Made by a program: the position numbers and the translations under genes. A stretch of DNA of 64,000 nt from Xylocopa sonorina (lineage: Eukaryota; Arthropoda; Insecta; Hymenoptera; Apidae): positions 434,001-498,000 of the forward strand of contig NW_027490183.1 in assembly GCF_050948175.1 (NCBI RefSeq), given 5' to 3'. Under the pieces are notes generated by a model. That model saw nothing but the letters and a program-made list of their open reading frames with translations. It made no database searches and had not been told where the DNA came from. Below are positions 14,653 through 26,925 of the stretch, one piece after another; within the stretch, counting starts at the first letter, position 1, and each line of letters starts with the position of its first letter.

Positions 14653-15404
14653 CATTGTGCAGTGTTATGTATATCTCGTCTACACTTCAAATGAATGTAA
14701 ATGCGACTCTTCCCTGCTAGGAAATAGCGTCTGCAGATGTCTACGTATCGAAGCAATAGAGTTCTAATGCTCCTTAAAACGCGATATCGCATCTCATTTC
14801 TAAGTTTCATGATTAGATATAATACTCATTGTGGAGTGTCATGTATACGTCGCAAACACATCAAATGAATGTAAATGCGTCACTTCCTTTCTAGGCAGTA
14901 GCGTTTGCAGATGTCTACGTATCGAAGAATTAGTTTTCTAATGCATCTTAAAACGCGATAGCGCATCTCATTTCTAAGTTTCATGATAAGATATAATATT
15001 CATTGCGAAGTGTCATGTATACCTCGTATTCACTTCAAAAGAATGTAACTGCCACACTTCCTTGCTAGAAAATAGAGTTTGCTGATGTCTACGTATAGTA
15101 GCAATAAAGTTCTAATGCTATTTAAATCGCGATATCGCATCTCATTTCTAAGTTTCATGATTAGATATAATACTCATTGTGGAGTGTCATGTATATCTCG
15201 ATTCACATCAAAAGAATGCAAATTCGACACTTCCTTCCTAGGAAATCGTGTTTGCAGAAGTCTACGTATCGAAGCAATAGTGTTCTAATGCTTCTTAAAA
15301 CGGGATACCGCATCTCATTTCTATGTATCATGATAAGATATAATATTCATTGCGAAGTGTCATGTATACCTCGTATTCACTTCAAAAGAATGTAAATGCG
15401 ACAA

Positions 15405-15418
15405 TTCCTAGCTAGGAA
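15405..15418. other. 14-bp perfect palindrome
   Basis: ttcctagctaggaa is a perfect palindrome at the position of the ordinary 5-bp dyad. The identical string at 49,987-50,000 belongs to the copy of the same monomer in C copy 4. Confidence 0.93.
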
Positions 15419-16289
15419 GTTGCGTTTGCAGATGTCTACGTATCGAAGCAATAGAGTTGTAATGCTTCTTAAAACGCGATATCGCAACACATTCCTATGT
15501 TTCATGTTAGGATATAATATTCACTGCGAAAAGCCACTTATACCTCGCATACCCTTCAAATGAATGTAAATGCGACACTTCATTGCTAGGAAACAGCGTT
15601 TGCAGATGTTTATGTATCGAAGCAATAGTGTTCTAATGCTTCTTAAAACGGGATACCGCATCTTATATCTGTGTATCATGATAAGACAAAATATTTATTG
15701 CGAAGTGTCACTTATACCTCGCATACGCTTCAAATGAATGTAAGTGCGACACTTCCTTGCTAGGAAATAGCGTTGGCGGATGTCTACGTATCGAAGCAAT
15801 AGCTTTGCAATGCTTCTTAAATCGAGATATCGCATCTCATTTATATGCTTCATGGTAAGATATAATATTCATTGTGCAGTGTTATGCATACCTCGCATAC
15901 ACTTCAAATGAATGTAAATGCGGCACTTCCTTGCTAGGAAATAGCGCTTGCAGATGTCTGCGTATCGTAGCATTAGTGTTCTAATGCTTCTCAAAACGCG
16001 ATCTCGCATCACATTTCTATGTTTCATGATAAGATATAGTATTCAGAACGAAGTGTTATGTATACCTCGCATTCCTTTCAAAAGAAAGTAAATGCGACAC
16101 ATACTTGCTAGGAAATAGCGCTACCAGATGTCAAGGTATCGAAACAATAGAGTTCTAATGCTTCTTAAAACGAGATGTCGCATCTCATTTCTATGTTTCA
16201 TGATAAGGTATAATATTCATTGCGAAGTGCCATGCATATCTTGTATTCACGTCAAATGAATGTAAATGCGACACTTCCTTGCTAGGAAA

Positions 16290-16880
16290 TAGCGTTCGCA
16301 TATGTACATGTATCGTAGCAATAGAGTCCTAACGCTTCTTAAAACGCGATATCGCATCTCATTTCTATGTTTCGTGATAAGATACAATATTCATTGCGAA
16401 GTGTCATGCATACCTCGTATTCACTTCAAAAGAGTGTAAATGCGACACTTCCTTGCTAGGAAATTGCGTTGGCACATGTCTCCGTATCGAAGCAATAAAC
16501 TTCTAATGCTTCTTAAAACGAGATGTCGCACCTCATTTCTATGTTTCATGATGAGATATAATATTCATTGCGAAGTGTCATGTATACCACGCATACACTT
16601 CGAATGAATGTAAATGCGACACTTCCTTGCTAGGAAATAGCGTTTCCAGATATATACGTATCGAAGCAATAGAGTTCTAATGCCTTTTAAAACGCGATAT
16701 CGTATCCCATTTCTATGTTTCATGATAAGATATAATATTCATTGTGCAGTGTTATGTATATCTCGTCTACACTTCAAGTGAATGTAAATGCGACACTTTC
16801 CTGCTAGGAAATAGCGTCAGCCGATATCTACGTATCGTAGCAATAGATTTCTAATGCTTCTTAAATCGCGATAACGCATC
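16290..16880 (+). repeat. Link segment shared with block X2 and block B
   Basis: Three to four monomers are marked by ttcgcatatgtacatg, a cacatgtctccgtatcg run, the gagatgtcgcacc variant, ataccacgcatacacttcg and tgccttttaaaacgcg. The same order is found at about 24,000-24,520, 7,662 bp downstream, which is 44 monomers plus 6 bp of marker insertions. Parts of it recur at 26,930-27,340, 36,130-36,540 and 44,440-44,720. Confidence 0.8.
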
Positions 16881-19597
16881 TCATTTCTATGTTTCATGAT
16901 AAGATATAATATTCATTGCGGAGTGTCACTTACACCTCGCATACACTTCAAATGAATGTAAATGCGACACTTCCGTGCGAGGAAATAGCGTTTGCAGAAG
17001 TCTACGTATCGAAGCAATAGAGCTCTAATGCTTCTTTAATCGCAATATCGCATCTCATTTCTATGTTTCATGATAAGAAATAATATACATAGTGCACTGT
17101 TATGTATACCTCGTATTTACTTCAAAAGAATGTAAATGCGACATTTCCTTGCTGGGAAGTAGCGTTTTCAGTTGTCTACGTATCGAACCAATAGAGTTCT
17201 AATGCATCTTAAATCGCGATATCGCATCTGATTTCTATGTTTCATGATAAGATATAATATTCATTGCGGAGTGTCACTTACACCTCGCATACACTTCAAA
17301 TGAATGTAAATGCGACACTTCCGTGCGAGGAAATAGCGTTTGCAGAAGTCTACGTATCGAAGCAATAGAGCTCTAATGCTTCTTTAATCGCAATATCGCA
17401 TCTCATTTCTATGTTTCATGATAAGATATAATATACATAGTGCACTGTTATGTATACCTCGTATTTACTTCAAAAGAATGTAAATGCGACATTTCCTTGC
17501 TGGGAAGTAGCGTTTTCAGTTGTCTACGTATCGAACCAATAGAGTTCTAATGCATCTTAAATCGCGATATCGCATCTGATTTCTATGTTTCATGATAAGA
17601 TATAATATTCGTTGTGCAGTGTTATGTATATCTCGTCTACACTTCAAATGAATGTAAATGCGACTCTTCCCTGCTAGGAAATAGCGTCTGCAGATGTCTA
17701 CGTATCGAAGCAATAGAGTTCTAATGCTCCTTAAAACGCGATATCGCATCTCATTTCTAAGTTTCATGATTAGATATAATACTCATTGTGGAGTGTCATG
17801 TATACGTCGCAAACACATCAAATGAATGTAAATGCGTCACTTCCTTTCTAGGCAGTAGCGTTTGCAGATGTCTACGTATCGAAGAATTAGTTTTCTAATG
17901 CATCTTAAAACGCGATAGCGCATCTCATTTCTATGTTTCATGATAAGATATAATATTCATTGCGAAGTGTCATGTATACCTCGTATTCACTTCAAAAGAA
18001 TGTAACTGCCACACTTCCTTGCTAGAAAATAGAGTTTGCTGATGTCTACGTATAGTAGCAATAGAGTTCTAATGCTATTTAAATCGCGATATCGCATCTC
18101 ATTTCTAAGTTTCATGATTAGATATAATACTCATTGTGGAGTGTCATGTATATCTCGATTCACATCAAAAGAATGCAAATTCGACACTTCCTTGCTAGGA
18201 AATCGTGTTTGCAGAAGTCTACGTATCGAAGCAATAGTGTTCTAATGCTTCTTAAAACGGGATACCGCATCTCATTTCTATGTATCATGATAAGACAAAA
18301 TATTTATTGCGAAGTGTCACTTATACCTCGCATACGCTTCAAATGAATGTAAGTGCGACACTTCCTTGCTAGGAAATAGCGTTGGCGGATGTCTACGTAT
18401 CGAAGCAATAGCTTTGCAATGCTTCTTAAATCGAGATATCGCATCTCATTTATATGTTTCATGGTAAGATATAATATTCATTGTGCAGTGTTATGCATAC
18501 CTCGCATACACTTCAAATGAATGTAAATGCGGCACTTCCTTGCTAGGAAATAGCGCTTGCAGATGTCTGCGTATCGTAGCATTAGTGTTCTAATGCTTCT
18601 CAAAACGCGATCTCGCATCACATTTCTATGTTTCATGATAAGATATAGTATTCAGAACGAAGTGTTATGTATACCTCGCATTCCTTTCAAAAGAAAGTAA
18701 ATGCGACACATACTTGCTAGGAAATAGCGCTACCAGATGTCTAGGTATCGAAACAATAGAGTTCTAATGCTTCTGAAAACGAGATGTCGCATCCCATTTC
18801 TATGTTTCATGATAAGGTATAATATTCATTGCGAAGTGCCATGCATATCTTGTATTCACTTCAAATGAATGTAAATGCGACACTTCCTTGCTAGGAAAAA
18901 GCGTTTAAATGATGTCTACGTATCGAAACAATAGAGTTGTAGTGACTCTTATATCGCGATGTCGCATCCCATTTCTCTGTTTCATGATAGGATATAATAT
19001 TCATTGCGAAGTGCCACTTATATCTCGCATACACTGAAAAAGAAAGTAAATGCGACACTTTCTTGCCAGGAAATAGAGTTTGCAGACGTCTACGTATCGA
19101 AGCAATAGAGATCTAATGCTTCATACAAACGCGATATCGCACCTAATTTTTGTTTCATGGGAAGATATAATATTCATTGCGAAGCGTTATGTATACCACA
19201 TCTACACTTCAAAAGAATGTAAATGCCACACTTCCTTGCTAGGAAACAGCATTTCCAGATATCAACGTATCCAAGCAATAGAGCTCTAATGCTTCTTACA
19301 AACGCGATATTGCATCTCATTCCTATGTTTCATGATAAGATATAATATTCATTGCGAAGTGTCATGTACACCTCGTATTCACTTAAAATGAATGTAAATG
19401 CGACGTTTCCTTGCTAGGAAATAGCGATTGCAAATGTCTCCGTATCGTAGAAATATAGTTCTAACGCTTCTTAGAACGAGGTGTCGCATCTCATTCCTAT
19501 GTTTCATGATAAGATATAACATTCATTGCGAAGTGTTATGTATACCTCGCGTACACTTCAAATGAATGTAAATGCGACACTTCCTTGCTAGGAAATA
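16880..19597 (+). repeat. Block C, copy 3
   Basis: This is a near-perfect copy of 11,487-14,204 at offset 5,393 bp, including both dimer units and the aagaaataat variant that distinguishes the first unit. The whole block, dimer pair included, was therefore copied after the dimer had doubled. The copies part near 19,597, where tatcgttggcagatg replaces tagcgtttgcagatg. Confidence 0.92.
16914..17609 (+). repeat. 348-bp dimer, adjacent pair (locus 2)
   Basis: The two units, at 16,914 and 17,262, reproduce locus 1, including aagaaataat in the first unit and aagatataat in the second. This locus is part of the larger C-block copy and is not an independent doubling. Confidence 0.93.
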
Positions 19598-20829
19598 TCG
19601 TTGGCAGATGTCTATGTATCGAAGCAATAGAGTACTAATGCTTCTTAAAACGAGATAACGCATCTCATTTCCATGTTTCATGATAAGATATAATATTCAT
19701 TGTGGAGTGTTGTGTATACCTAGTATTCACTTAAAATGAATGTAAATGGCGACGTTTCCTTGCTAGGAAATAGCGATTGCAAATGTCTCCGTATCGTAGC
19801 AATATATTTCTAATGCTTCTTAAAACGAGGTGCCGCATCTCATTACTATGTTTCATGATAAGATATAACATTCATTGCGAAGAGTTATGTGTACCTAGCG
19901 TACACTTCAAATGAATGTAACTGCGACACTTCTTTGCTAGGAAATAGCGTTTGCAGATGTCTACGTATCGAAGCAGCGGATTTGTAATGCTTCTTAAAAC
20001 GCGATATCGCATCTCACTACTATGTTTCATGATAATATATAATGTTCATTGTGAAGTGTCAAGTATACCTCGTATTCAATTCAAAAGAATGTAAATGCGA
20101 CACTTTCATGCTAGGAAATAGCGTTCGCAGATGTCTACGTATCGAAGCCATAGATTTCTAGTGCTTCTTAAATCGCGATATCGCATCTCATTTCTGTGTT
20201 TCATGATAAGATATAACATTCGTTGTGGAGTGTTGTGTATACCTCGTATTCACTTAAAATGAATGTAAATGGCGACGTTTCCTTGCTAGGAAATAGCGAT
20301 TGCAAATGTCTCCGTATCGTAGCAATTTAGTTCTAATGCTTCTTAAAACGAGGTGCCGCATCTCATTCCTATGTTTCATGATAAGATATAATATTCATTG
20401 TGCAGTGTTAGGTATATCTCACATACACTTCAAATGAATGTAACTGCGACACTTCCTTGCTAGGATATAGCGATGGCAGATATCTACGTATCGAAGCAAC
20501 AGAGTTATAATGCTTCTTAAAACGAGATATCGCATCACATTTCTATCTTTTACGATAAGATATAATATTCTTTGCGGAGTTTCATGTATACCTCGTATTC
20601 CTTTCAAATGCGGAGATTGTAAGTGCGACACTTCCTTGCTAGCAAATAGCGTTTGCAGATGTCTACCTATCGTAGCATTGGAGTTCTAATGCTCCTCAGA
20701 ACGCGATATCGCATCTCATTTCTATGTTTCATGCTAAGATGTAATATTCATTGCGAAGTGTCACCTATACCTCGCATACACTTCAAATGAATGTAAATGC
20801 GACACTTCCTTGCTAGGAAATGGCGTTTG
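19597..20829 (+). repeat. Block D, copy 1
   Basis: The monomers at 19,970-20,660 match 51,420-52,110 at an offset of 31,450 bp. Markers are gcagcggatttgtaatgc, gtcaagtatacctcg, aatgtaaatggcgacg (a 1-bp insertion) and the 179-bp monomer. Inside the block the gtgttgtgtatacc plus aaatggcgacg monomer is repeated 523 bp apart (19,701 and 20,224), a three-monomer local duplication. The last monomer, at 20,709-20,829, resembles those at about 9,750 and 21,590. Confidence 0.85.
20530..20708 (+). repeat. 179-bp insertion monomer, copy 1
   Basis: The distance between successive tcgcat marks (20,530 and 20,709) is 179 bp. The extra 5 bp lie at about 20,608, where caaatgcggagattgtaag replaces the usual caaaagaatgtaaat. 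The only other copy I see is at 51,980-52,158, so it is a clean tracer for block D. Confidence 0.92.
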
Positions 20830-22074
20830 CAGATGTCTACGTGTCGAAGCAATGGTGTTCTAGTGCTTCTTAAATCGCGATATCGCATATCATTTCTATG
20901 CTTCATGATAAGATATATTATTCACTGCGCAGTGTTATGTATATCTCGTCTACACTTCAAATGAATGTAAATGCGGCACTTCCTTGTAGGAAATAGCGTT
21001 TGCAGATGTCTACGTATCGAAGCAATAGAGTTCTACTGCTTCTTAAATCGCGCTATCGCATCTCATTTCTACGTTTCGTGATAAGATATCATATTCGTTG
21101 CGAAGTGTCACGTATACCTCGTACTCTCTTCAAAAGAATGTAAGTGCGCCATATCCTTGCTAGGAAATAGCGTTTCCAGATGTCTGTGTATCGAAACAAT
21201 AGAGTTCAAATGCTCCTTGAAACGAGATGTCGCATCTCATTACTATGTTTCATGATAAGGTATAATATTCATTGCGAAGTGCCATGTATACTTCGTAGTC
21301 ACATCAGAAGAATGTAAATGCGACTCTTCCTTGCTAGGAAATAGCGTTTCCAGATATCTACGTATCGTAGCAATAGAGTTCTAATGCTTCCTAAAAAGTG
21401 ATAGTGTATCTCATTTCTATGTTTCATGATGAGATATAATATTCATTGTGGAGTGTTATGTATATCTCGTATTCACTTCAAACGAACGTATATGCGACAC
21501 TTCCTTGCTGGGCAGTAGCGTCTGCAGATGTCTACGTATCGTAGCAATAGAGTTCTACTGCTTCTTAAAACGCGATATCGCATCTCATTTCTATGTTTCA
21601 TGCTAAGATGTAATATTCATTGCGAAGTGTCACCTATACCTCGCATACACTTCAAATGAATGTAAATGCGACACTTCCTTGCTATGAAATGGCGTTTGCA
21701 GATGTCTACGTATCGTAGCATTAGAGTTCTTATGCTTCCTAAAACGAGATATCGTAACTCATTTCTATGTATCATAATAAGATATAATATTCATTGCTAA
21801 GTGTTATGTATACCTCGTATTCACTTCAAAAGAATGTGAATGAGACACTTCCTTGCTAGGAAGTAGCGTTTGCAGATGTCTACGTATCGAAGCAATAGAG
21901 CTCTTATGCTCATTAAATCGCCATATCGCATCTCATTTCTATGTATCATGATAAGATACAATATTCACTGTGGACTGTTATGTATACCTCGTATTCACTT
22001 CAAAAGATTGTAAATGCGACACTTCCTTCCTAGGAAATAGCGTCTTCAGATATCTACGTATCGTAGCAATAGAG

Positions 22075-22765
22075 TTCTAATGCTTCTCAAAACCCGATAT
22101 CGCACCTCATTTCTATGTTTCATGATAAGTTATAATACTCATTGCGAAGGGTCATGTATACCTCGTATTCACTTCAAAAGAATGTAAATGCGACACTTCC
22201 TTGCTAGGAAATAGCGTTTGAAGATGCATACGTATCGTAGCAATAGATTTCTAATGCTTCTTAAAACGCGATATCGCACCTCATTTCTATGTTTCATGAT
22301 AAGATATAATATTCATTGCGATGTGTCATGTATACCTTGTATTCACTTCAAAAGAATGTAAATGCGACACTTCCTTGCTAGGAAATAGCGTTTGCAGATG
22401 CCTACGTATCGTAGCAATAGAGTTCTAAAGCTTCTTAAAACGCGATATCGCATCTCATTTCTACGTTTCATGATAAGATATAATATTCATTGCGAAGTAT
22501 AATGTATACCTCGTATTCTCTTCAAAAGAATGTAAACGCGACATTTCCGTGCTAAGAAATAGCGTTTGTAGATTTCTCCGTATCGAAGCAGTAGATTTCT
22601 ATTGCTTTTAAAATCGGGATAACGCATCTCATTTCTATGTTTCGTGATAAGATATAATATTCATTGTGGAGTGTTATGTCTACCTCGCATTCACTTCAAA
22701 AGAATGTAATTGCGACACTTCCTTGCTAGGAAATAGCGTCTGCAGATATCTACGTATCGTAGCAA
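22075..22765 (+). repeat. Four-monomer insertion in block X2
   Basis: These four monomers separate two stretches that are contiguous in copy 1 at about 10,580. The last of them shares an unusual cluster of variants with the left flank: gaagtataatgtatacc, ttctcttcaaaag, gtaaacgcgac and atttccgtgctaagaaatag. The cluster occurs at 22,492-22,563 and at 741-812. The preceding insertion monomer, with gatgtgtcatg and accttgtattc, resembles 910-960. Confidence 0.8.
22274..22447 (+). repeat. Representative monomer close to consensus
   Basis: This 174-bp copy differs from my by-eye consensus at about six positions, so it is a convenient reference. In consensus numbering, with 1 at the t of tcgcatctc, an AT-rich tract (atataatatt) lies at 31-40. 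A perfect 10-bp palindrome, gcgatatcgc, spans 169 to 4 across the monomer junction. The arms gaagtg (47-52) and cacttc (71-76) form a dyad with an 18-nt spacer. ttcct (98-102) and aggaa (107-111) form a second dyad with a 4-nt loop. ctacg (129-133) pairs with cgtag (137-141) in copies carrying T at 139. All three forward frames contain stop codons in the consensus. Confidence 0.9.
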
Positions 22766-23999
22766 TAGTGTTCTCATGCATCTCAAAACCCGATATCGCA
22801 TCTCATTTCTATGTTTCATGATAAGATATAATATTCATTGCGATGTGTCATGTATACCTTGTATTCACTTAAAAAGAATGTAAATGCGACACTTCCTTGC
22901 TAGGAAATAGCGTTTCCAGATGACTAGGTATCGAAACAATAGAGTTCTAATGCTTCTTAAAACGAGATGTCGCACCTCATTTCTATGTTTCCTGATAAGA
23001 TATAATATTCATTGCGAAGTGTCATGTATACCTCGTATTTACTTCAAAAGAACGTAAATGCAACAATTCCTTGCTAGGAAATAGCGATTGCAGATGTCTA
23101 CGTATCGCAGTAATGGTGTTCTAATGCTCCTCAAATCGCGACATAGCATCTCATTTCGATGTCTCACAATAAGATATAATATTAATTGTGCGGTGTTATG
23201 TATACCTCGTATTCACCTCAAATGAATGTAAATGCTACTCTTCCTTGCTAGGAAATAGCGTTGGCAGATGTCTACGTATCGAAGCAGTAGAATTCTAATG
23301 CTTCTTGAAACGCGATATCGCATCTCATTTCTATGTCTCATGATAAGGTATAATATTCATTGCGAATTGTCATGTATACCTCGTATTCACTTCAAAAGAA
23401 CGTAAATGCGACACCTCCGTGCTAGGAAAAAGCGTTTGCAGATGTCTACGTATCGTAGCAATAGAGTCCTAATGCTTGTTAAAACCCGATATCGCATCTC
23501 ATTTCTATGTTTCATGATAAGATATACTATTCATTGTGCAGTGTTATGTATATCTCGTCTACACTTGAAGTGAATGTAAATGCGACACTTTCTTGCTAGG
23601 AAATAGCGTCTGCCGATATTTACGTATCGTAGCAATAGATTTCTAATGCTACTTAAAACGCGATATTGCATCTCATTTCTACGTTACATGATAATATATA
23701 ATATTCATTGCGAAGTGTCATGCATACCTCGCATACACTTCAAATGAATGTAAATGCTATACTTCCTTGCTAGGAAATAGCGTTTGCAGATGGCTACGTA
23801 TCGAAGCAATAGAGTTCTAATGCCTTTTAAAACGCGATATCGTATCCCATTTCTATGTTTCATGATAAGATATAATATTCATTGTGCAGTGTTATGTATA
23901 TCTCGTCTACACTTCAAGTGAATGTAAATGCGACACTTTCCTGCTCGGAAATAGCGTCAGCCGATATCTACGTATCGTAGCAATAGATTTCTAATGCTT

Positions 24000-24954
24000 C
24001 TTAAAACGCGATATCGCATCTCATTTCTATGTTTCGTGATAAGATACAATATTCATTGCGAAGTGTCATGCATACCTCGTATTCACTTCAAAAGAGTGTA
24101 AATGCGACACTTCCTTGCTAGGAAATTGCGTTGGCACATTTCTCCGTATCGAAGCAATAAACTTCTAATGCTTCTTAAAACGAGATGTCGCACCTCATTT
24201 CTATGTTTCATGATGAGATATAATATTCATTGCGAAGTGTCATGTATACCACGCATACACTTCGAATGAATGTAAATGCGACACTTCCTTGCTAGGAAAT
24301 AGCGTTTCCAGATATATACGTATCGAAGCAATAGAGTTCTAATGCCTTTTAAAACGCGATATCGTATCCCATTTCTATGTTTCATGATAAGATATAATAT
24401 TCATTGTGCAGTGTTATGTATATCTCGTCTACACTTCAAGTGAATGTAAATGCGACACTTTCCTGCTAGGAAATAGCGTCAGCCGATATCTACGTATCGT
24501 AGCAATAGATTTCTGATGCTTCTTAAAACGCGATATCACATCTCATTTCTACGTTACATGATAATATATAATATTCATTTCGAAGTGTCATGCATACCTC
24601 GCATACACTTCAAATGAATGTAAATGCGACACTTCCTTGCTAGGAAATAGCGTTCGCATATGTACATGTATCGTAGCAATAGAGTCCTAACGCTTCTTAA
24701 AACGCGATATCGCATCTCATTTCTATGTTTCGTGATAAGATACAATATTCATTGCGAAGTGCCATGCATACCTCGTATTCACTTCAAAAGAGTGTAAATG
24801 CGACACTTCCTTGCTAGGAAATAGCGTTGGCACATGTCTCCGTATCGAAGCAATAAAGTTCTAATGCTTCTTAAATCGCCAAATCGCATCTCATTTCTAT
24901 GTTTCATGATAAGATACAATATTTATTGCGAAGTGTCATGTACATCTCGTCTAC
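24000..24954 (+). repeat. Link region between X2 and F1 (B and A segments)
   Basis: The first part repeats 16,340-16,860. From about 24,485 it carries the B segment, with ttacatgataatata, ttcatttcgaag, ttcgcatatgtacatg and cacatgtctccgtatcg. It ends with the A monomer, marked by ttaaatcgccaaatcgc and gtacatctcgtctac, which recurs once at about 32,985-33,160. Only satellite sequence is present. Confidence 0.8.
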
Positions 24955-26275
24955 ACTTCAAAAGAATGTAAATGCGACACTTCCTTGCTAGGAAATAGCG
25001 TTTGCAGATATCTATGTATCGTAGCAATAGAGTTCTAATGCTTCTTAAAACGCGATATCGCATTTCATTTCTATGTTTCATAATAAGATATAATATTCAT
25101 TGCGAAGTGTCATGTATACCTCGCATTCACATCAAATGAATGTAAATGCGACTCTTCCTTGCTAGGAAATAGCGTTTGCAGATGTCTACGTATCGTAGCT
25201 TTAGAGTTCTAATGCTTGCTAATACGCGATATCGCATCTCACTTCTATGTTTCGTGACAAGATATAATATTCATTGCGAAGTGTCATGTATACGTCGTAT
25301 TCACATCAAAAGAATGTAAATGCGACTCTTGCTTGCTAGGAAATAGCGTTTGCAGATGTCTACGTATCGTAGCAATAGAGTTCTAATGCTTCTTAAAACG
25401 CGATATCGCATCTCATTTCTATGTTCCATGATAAGACACAATATTCAATGAGGAGGGCTATGTATATCCCGTCTACACTTAAAAAGATTGTAAATGCGAC
25501 ACTTCCTTGCTAGGAAATAGCGCTTCCAGATGTCTACGTCTCGAAGAAATAGAGTTCTGATGTTTCTTAAATCGTCATATCGCATCTCATTTCTATGTCT
25601 CATGATAAGATATAATATTCATTGCGAAGTGTTATGTATTCCTCGTCTTCACTTCAAAGGAATATAAATGCGACATTTACTTTCTAGGATATTACGTTTC
25701 CAGATGTCTAAGTATCGAAACAAGAGATTTGTAATGATTCTTAAACCGCGAAATCGCATCTCATTTCTGCGTTTCATGATAAGATATAATCATCACCGCG
25801 AGGTGTTATGTATACCTCGTAATCACTTCAAATGAATGTCAATGCGACACTTCGTTGCTAGGCAATAGCGGCTCCAGATTTCTACGTATCGAAGCAATAG
25901 ATTTCTAATGCTTCTTAATTCGCGATATAGCATATCATTTCTATGTCTCACGATTAGATATAATATTCACTGCGAAAGTTCATGTATACCTCGTATTCAT
26001 TTGAAGAGAATGTAAATGCGACAGTTCGTTGCTAGGAAATAGCGTTTGCAGATGTCTACGTTTCGAAGCAACGGTATTCTAATGCTTCTTAAATCGCGAT
26101 ATCGCATCTCATTTCTATGTTTCCTGATAAGATATAATAATCATTGTGCAGTGTTATATTTACCTCGTGTTCATTTCAAGAGAATGTAAATGCGAAACTT
26201 CCTTGCTAGGATATAGCGTTTGCAGATGTCTACGTATCGAAACAATAGAGTTCTAATGCTTGTTAATACGCGATA

Positions 26276-26439
26276 TCGCATCTCACTACTATGTTTCATG
26301 ACAAGATATAATATTCATTGCGGAGTGTCATGTTTACCACGTATTCACTTAAAAGAATGTATATGCGACACTTCCTTGCTAGGAAGTAGCGTTTGCAGAT
26401 GTCTACGTATCGAAGCAATAGACTTGTCAAATCGCGATA
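26276..26439 (+). repeat. 164-bp deletion monomer, copy 1
   Basis: The register marks at 26,276 and 26,440 are 164 bp apart. Nine bases are lost where gacttgtcaaatcgcg replaces the usual ttctaatgcttcttaaatcg region, and one is lost in cacttaaaagaatg. The same two losses together occur at five places in the window, so they trace one ancestral event. Confidence 0.95.
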
Positions 26440-26653
26440 TCGCATCTCATTTCTATGTTTTATGATAGTATGTAATATTCATTGCGTAGTGTCATGTATA
26501 CCTCGCATACGTTTTAAGTGAATGTAAATGCAACACTTCCTTGCTAGGAAATAGCGTTTGCAGATGTCTACGTATCTAAGCAACAGAGTTCTATTGCTTC
26601 TTAAATCGCGATATCGCATCTCATTTCTATGTTTCATGATAAGATATAATATT

Positions 26654-26925
26654 CATTGCGGAGTGTCACTTACACCTCGCATACACCTCAAATGAATGTA
26701 AATGCGACACTTCCGTGCGAGGAAATAGTGTTTGCAGAAGTCTACGTATCGAAGCAATAGAGCTCTAATGCTTCTTTAACCGCAATATCGCATCTCATTT
26801 CTATGTTTCATGATAAGATATAATATACATAGTGCACTGTTATGTATACCTCATATTTACTTCAAAAGAATGTAAATGCGACATTTCCTTGCTGGGAAGT
26901 AGCGCTTTCAGTTGTCTACGTATCG
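26654..26925 (+). repeat. Partial 348-bp dimer joined to B segment
   Basis: The dimer begins normally, but after ttgctgggaagtagcgcttt and tcagttgtctacgtatcg it switches to the B segment (tagcaatagatttctaatgc). The same junction occurs at 35,856-36,127. The breakpoint lies in sequence common to both parents, as expected of homologous recombination between monomers. Confidence 0.85.

Larger units (their letters stand above)
14260..16290 (+). repeat. Block C, copy 2
   Basis: One dimer unit (14,305-14,652) is followed by the C tail at +2,436 bp relative to copy 1. From about 15,340 the copy holds two extra monomers, recognisable by aattcctagctaggaagttg and gtgaaaagccactta-like variants. After these the offset to copy 1 becomes 2,784 bp (16 monomers), seen at the gacaaaat marker at 12,901 and 15,685. 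The copy ends near 16,290, where ttcgcatatgtacatg replaces the gaaaaagcgtttaaatg of copy 1. Confidence 0.88.
20830..24000 (+). repeat. Block X, copy 2
   Basis: This mosaic copy of 8,995-11,500 has two monomers fewer near 21,866, four more at 22,075-22,765 and one fewer near 22,985. It then continues into monomers absent from copy 1 (23,515-24,000), marked by gatatactattc, cacttgaagtgaatg, gttacatgataatata and aatgctatacttcc. These recur at 43,833-44,320 (offset 20,318 bp), so copy 3 resembles copy 2 here and copy 1 further upstream. Confidence 0.85.

Noticed and set aside
26220..26465. Open frames of 60-110 codons, such as the 81-codon frame repeated at 26,220, 29,516, 35,422, 38,892 and 46,016
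   Set aside because: They span about one and a half satellite monomers, vary with random stop loss, have no ribosome-binding or splice context and resemble no protein family. They are by-products of a 174-bp repeat that keeps frame.
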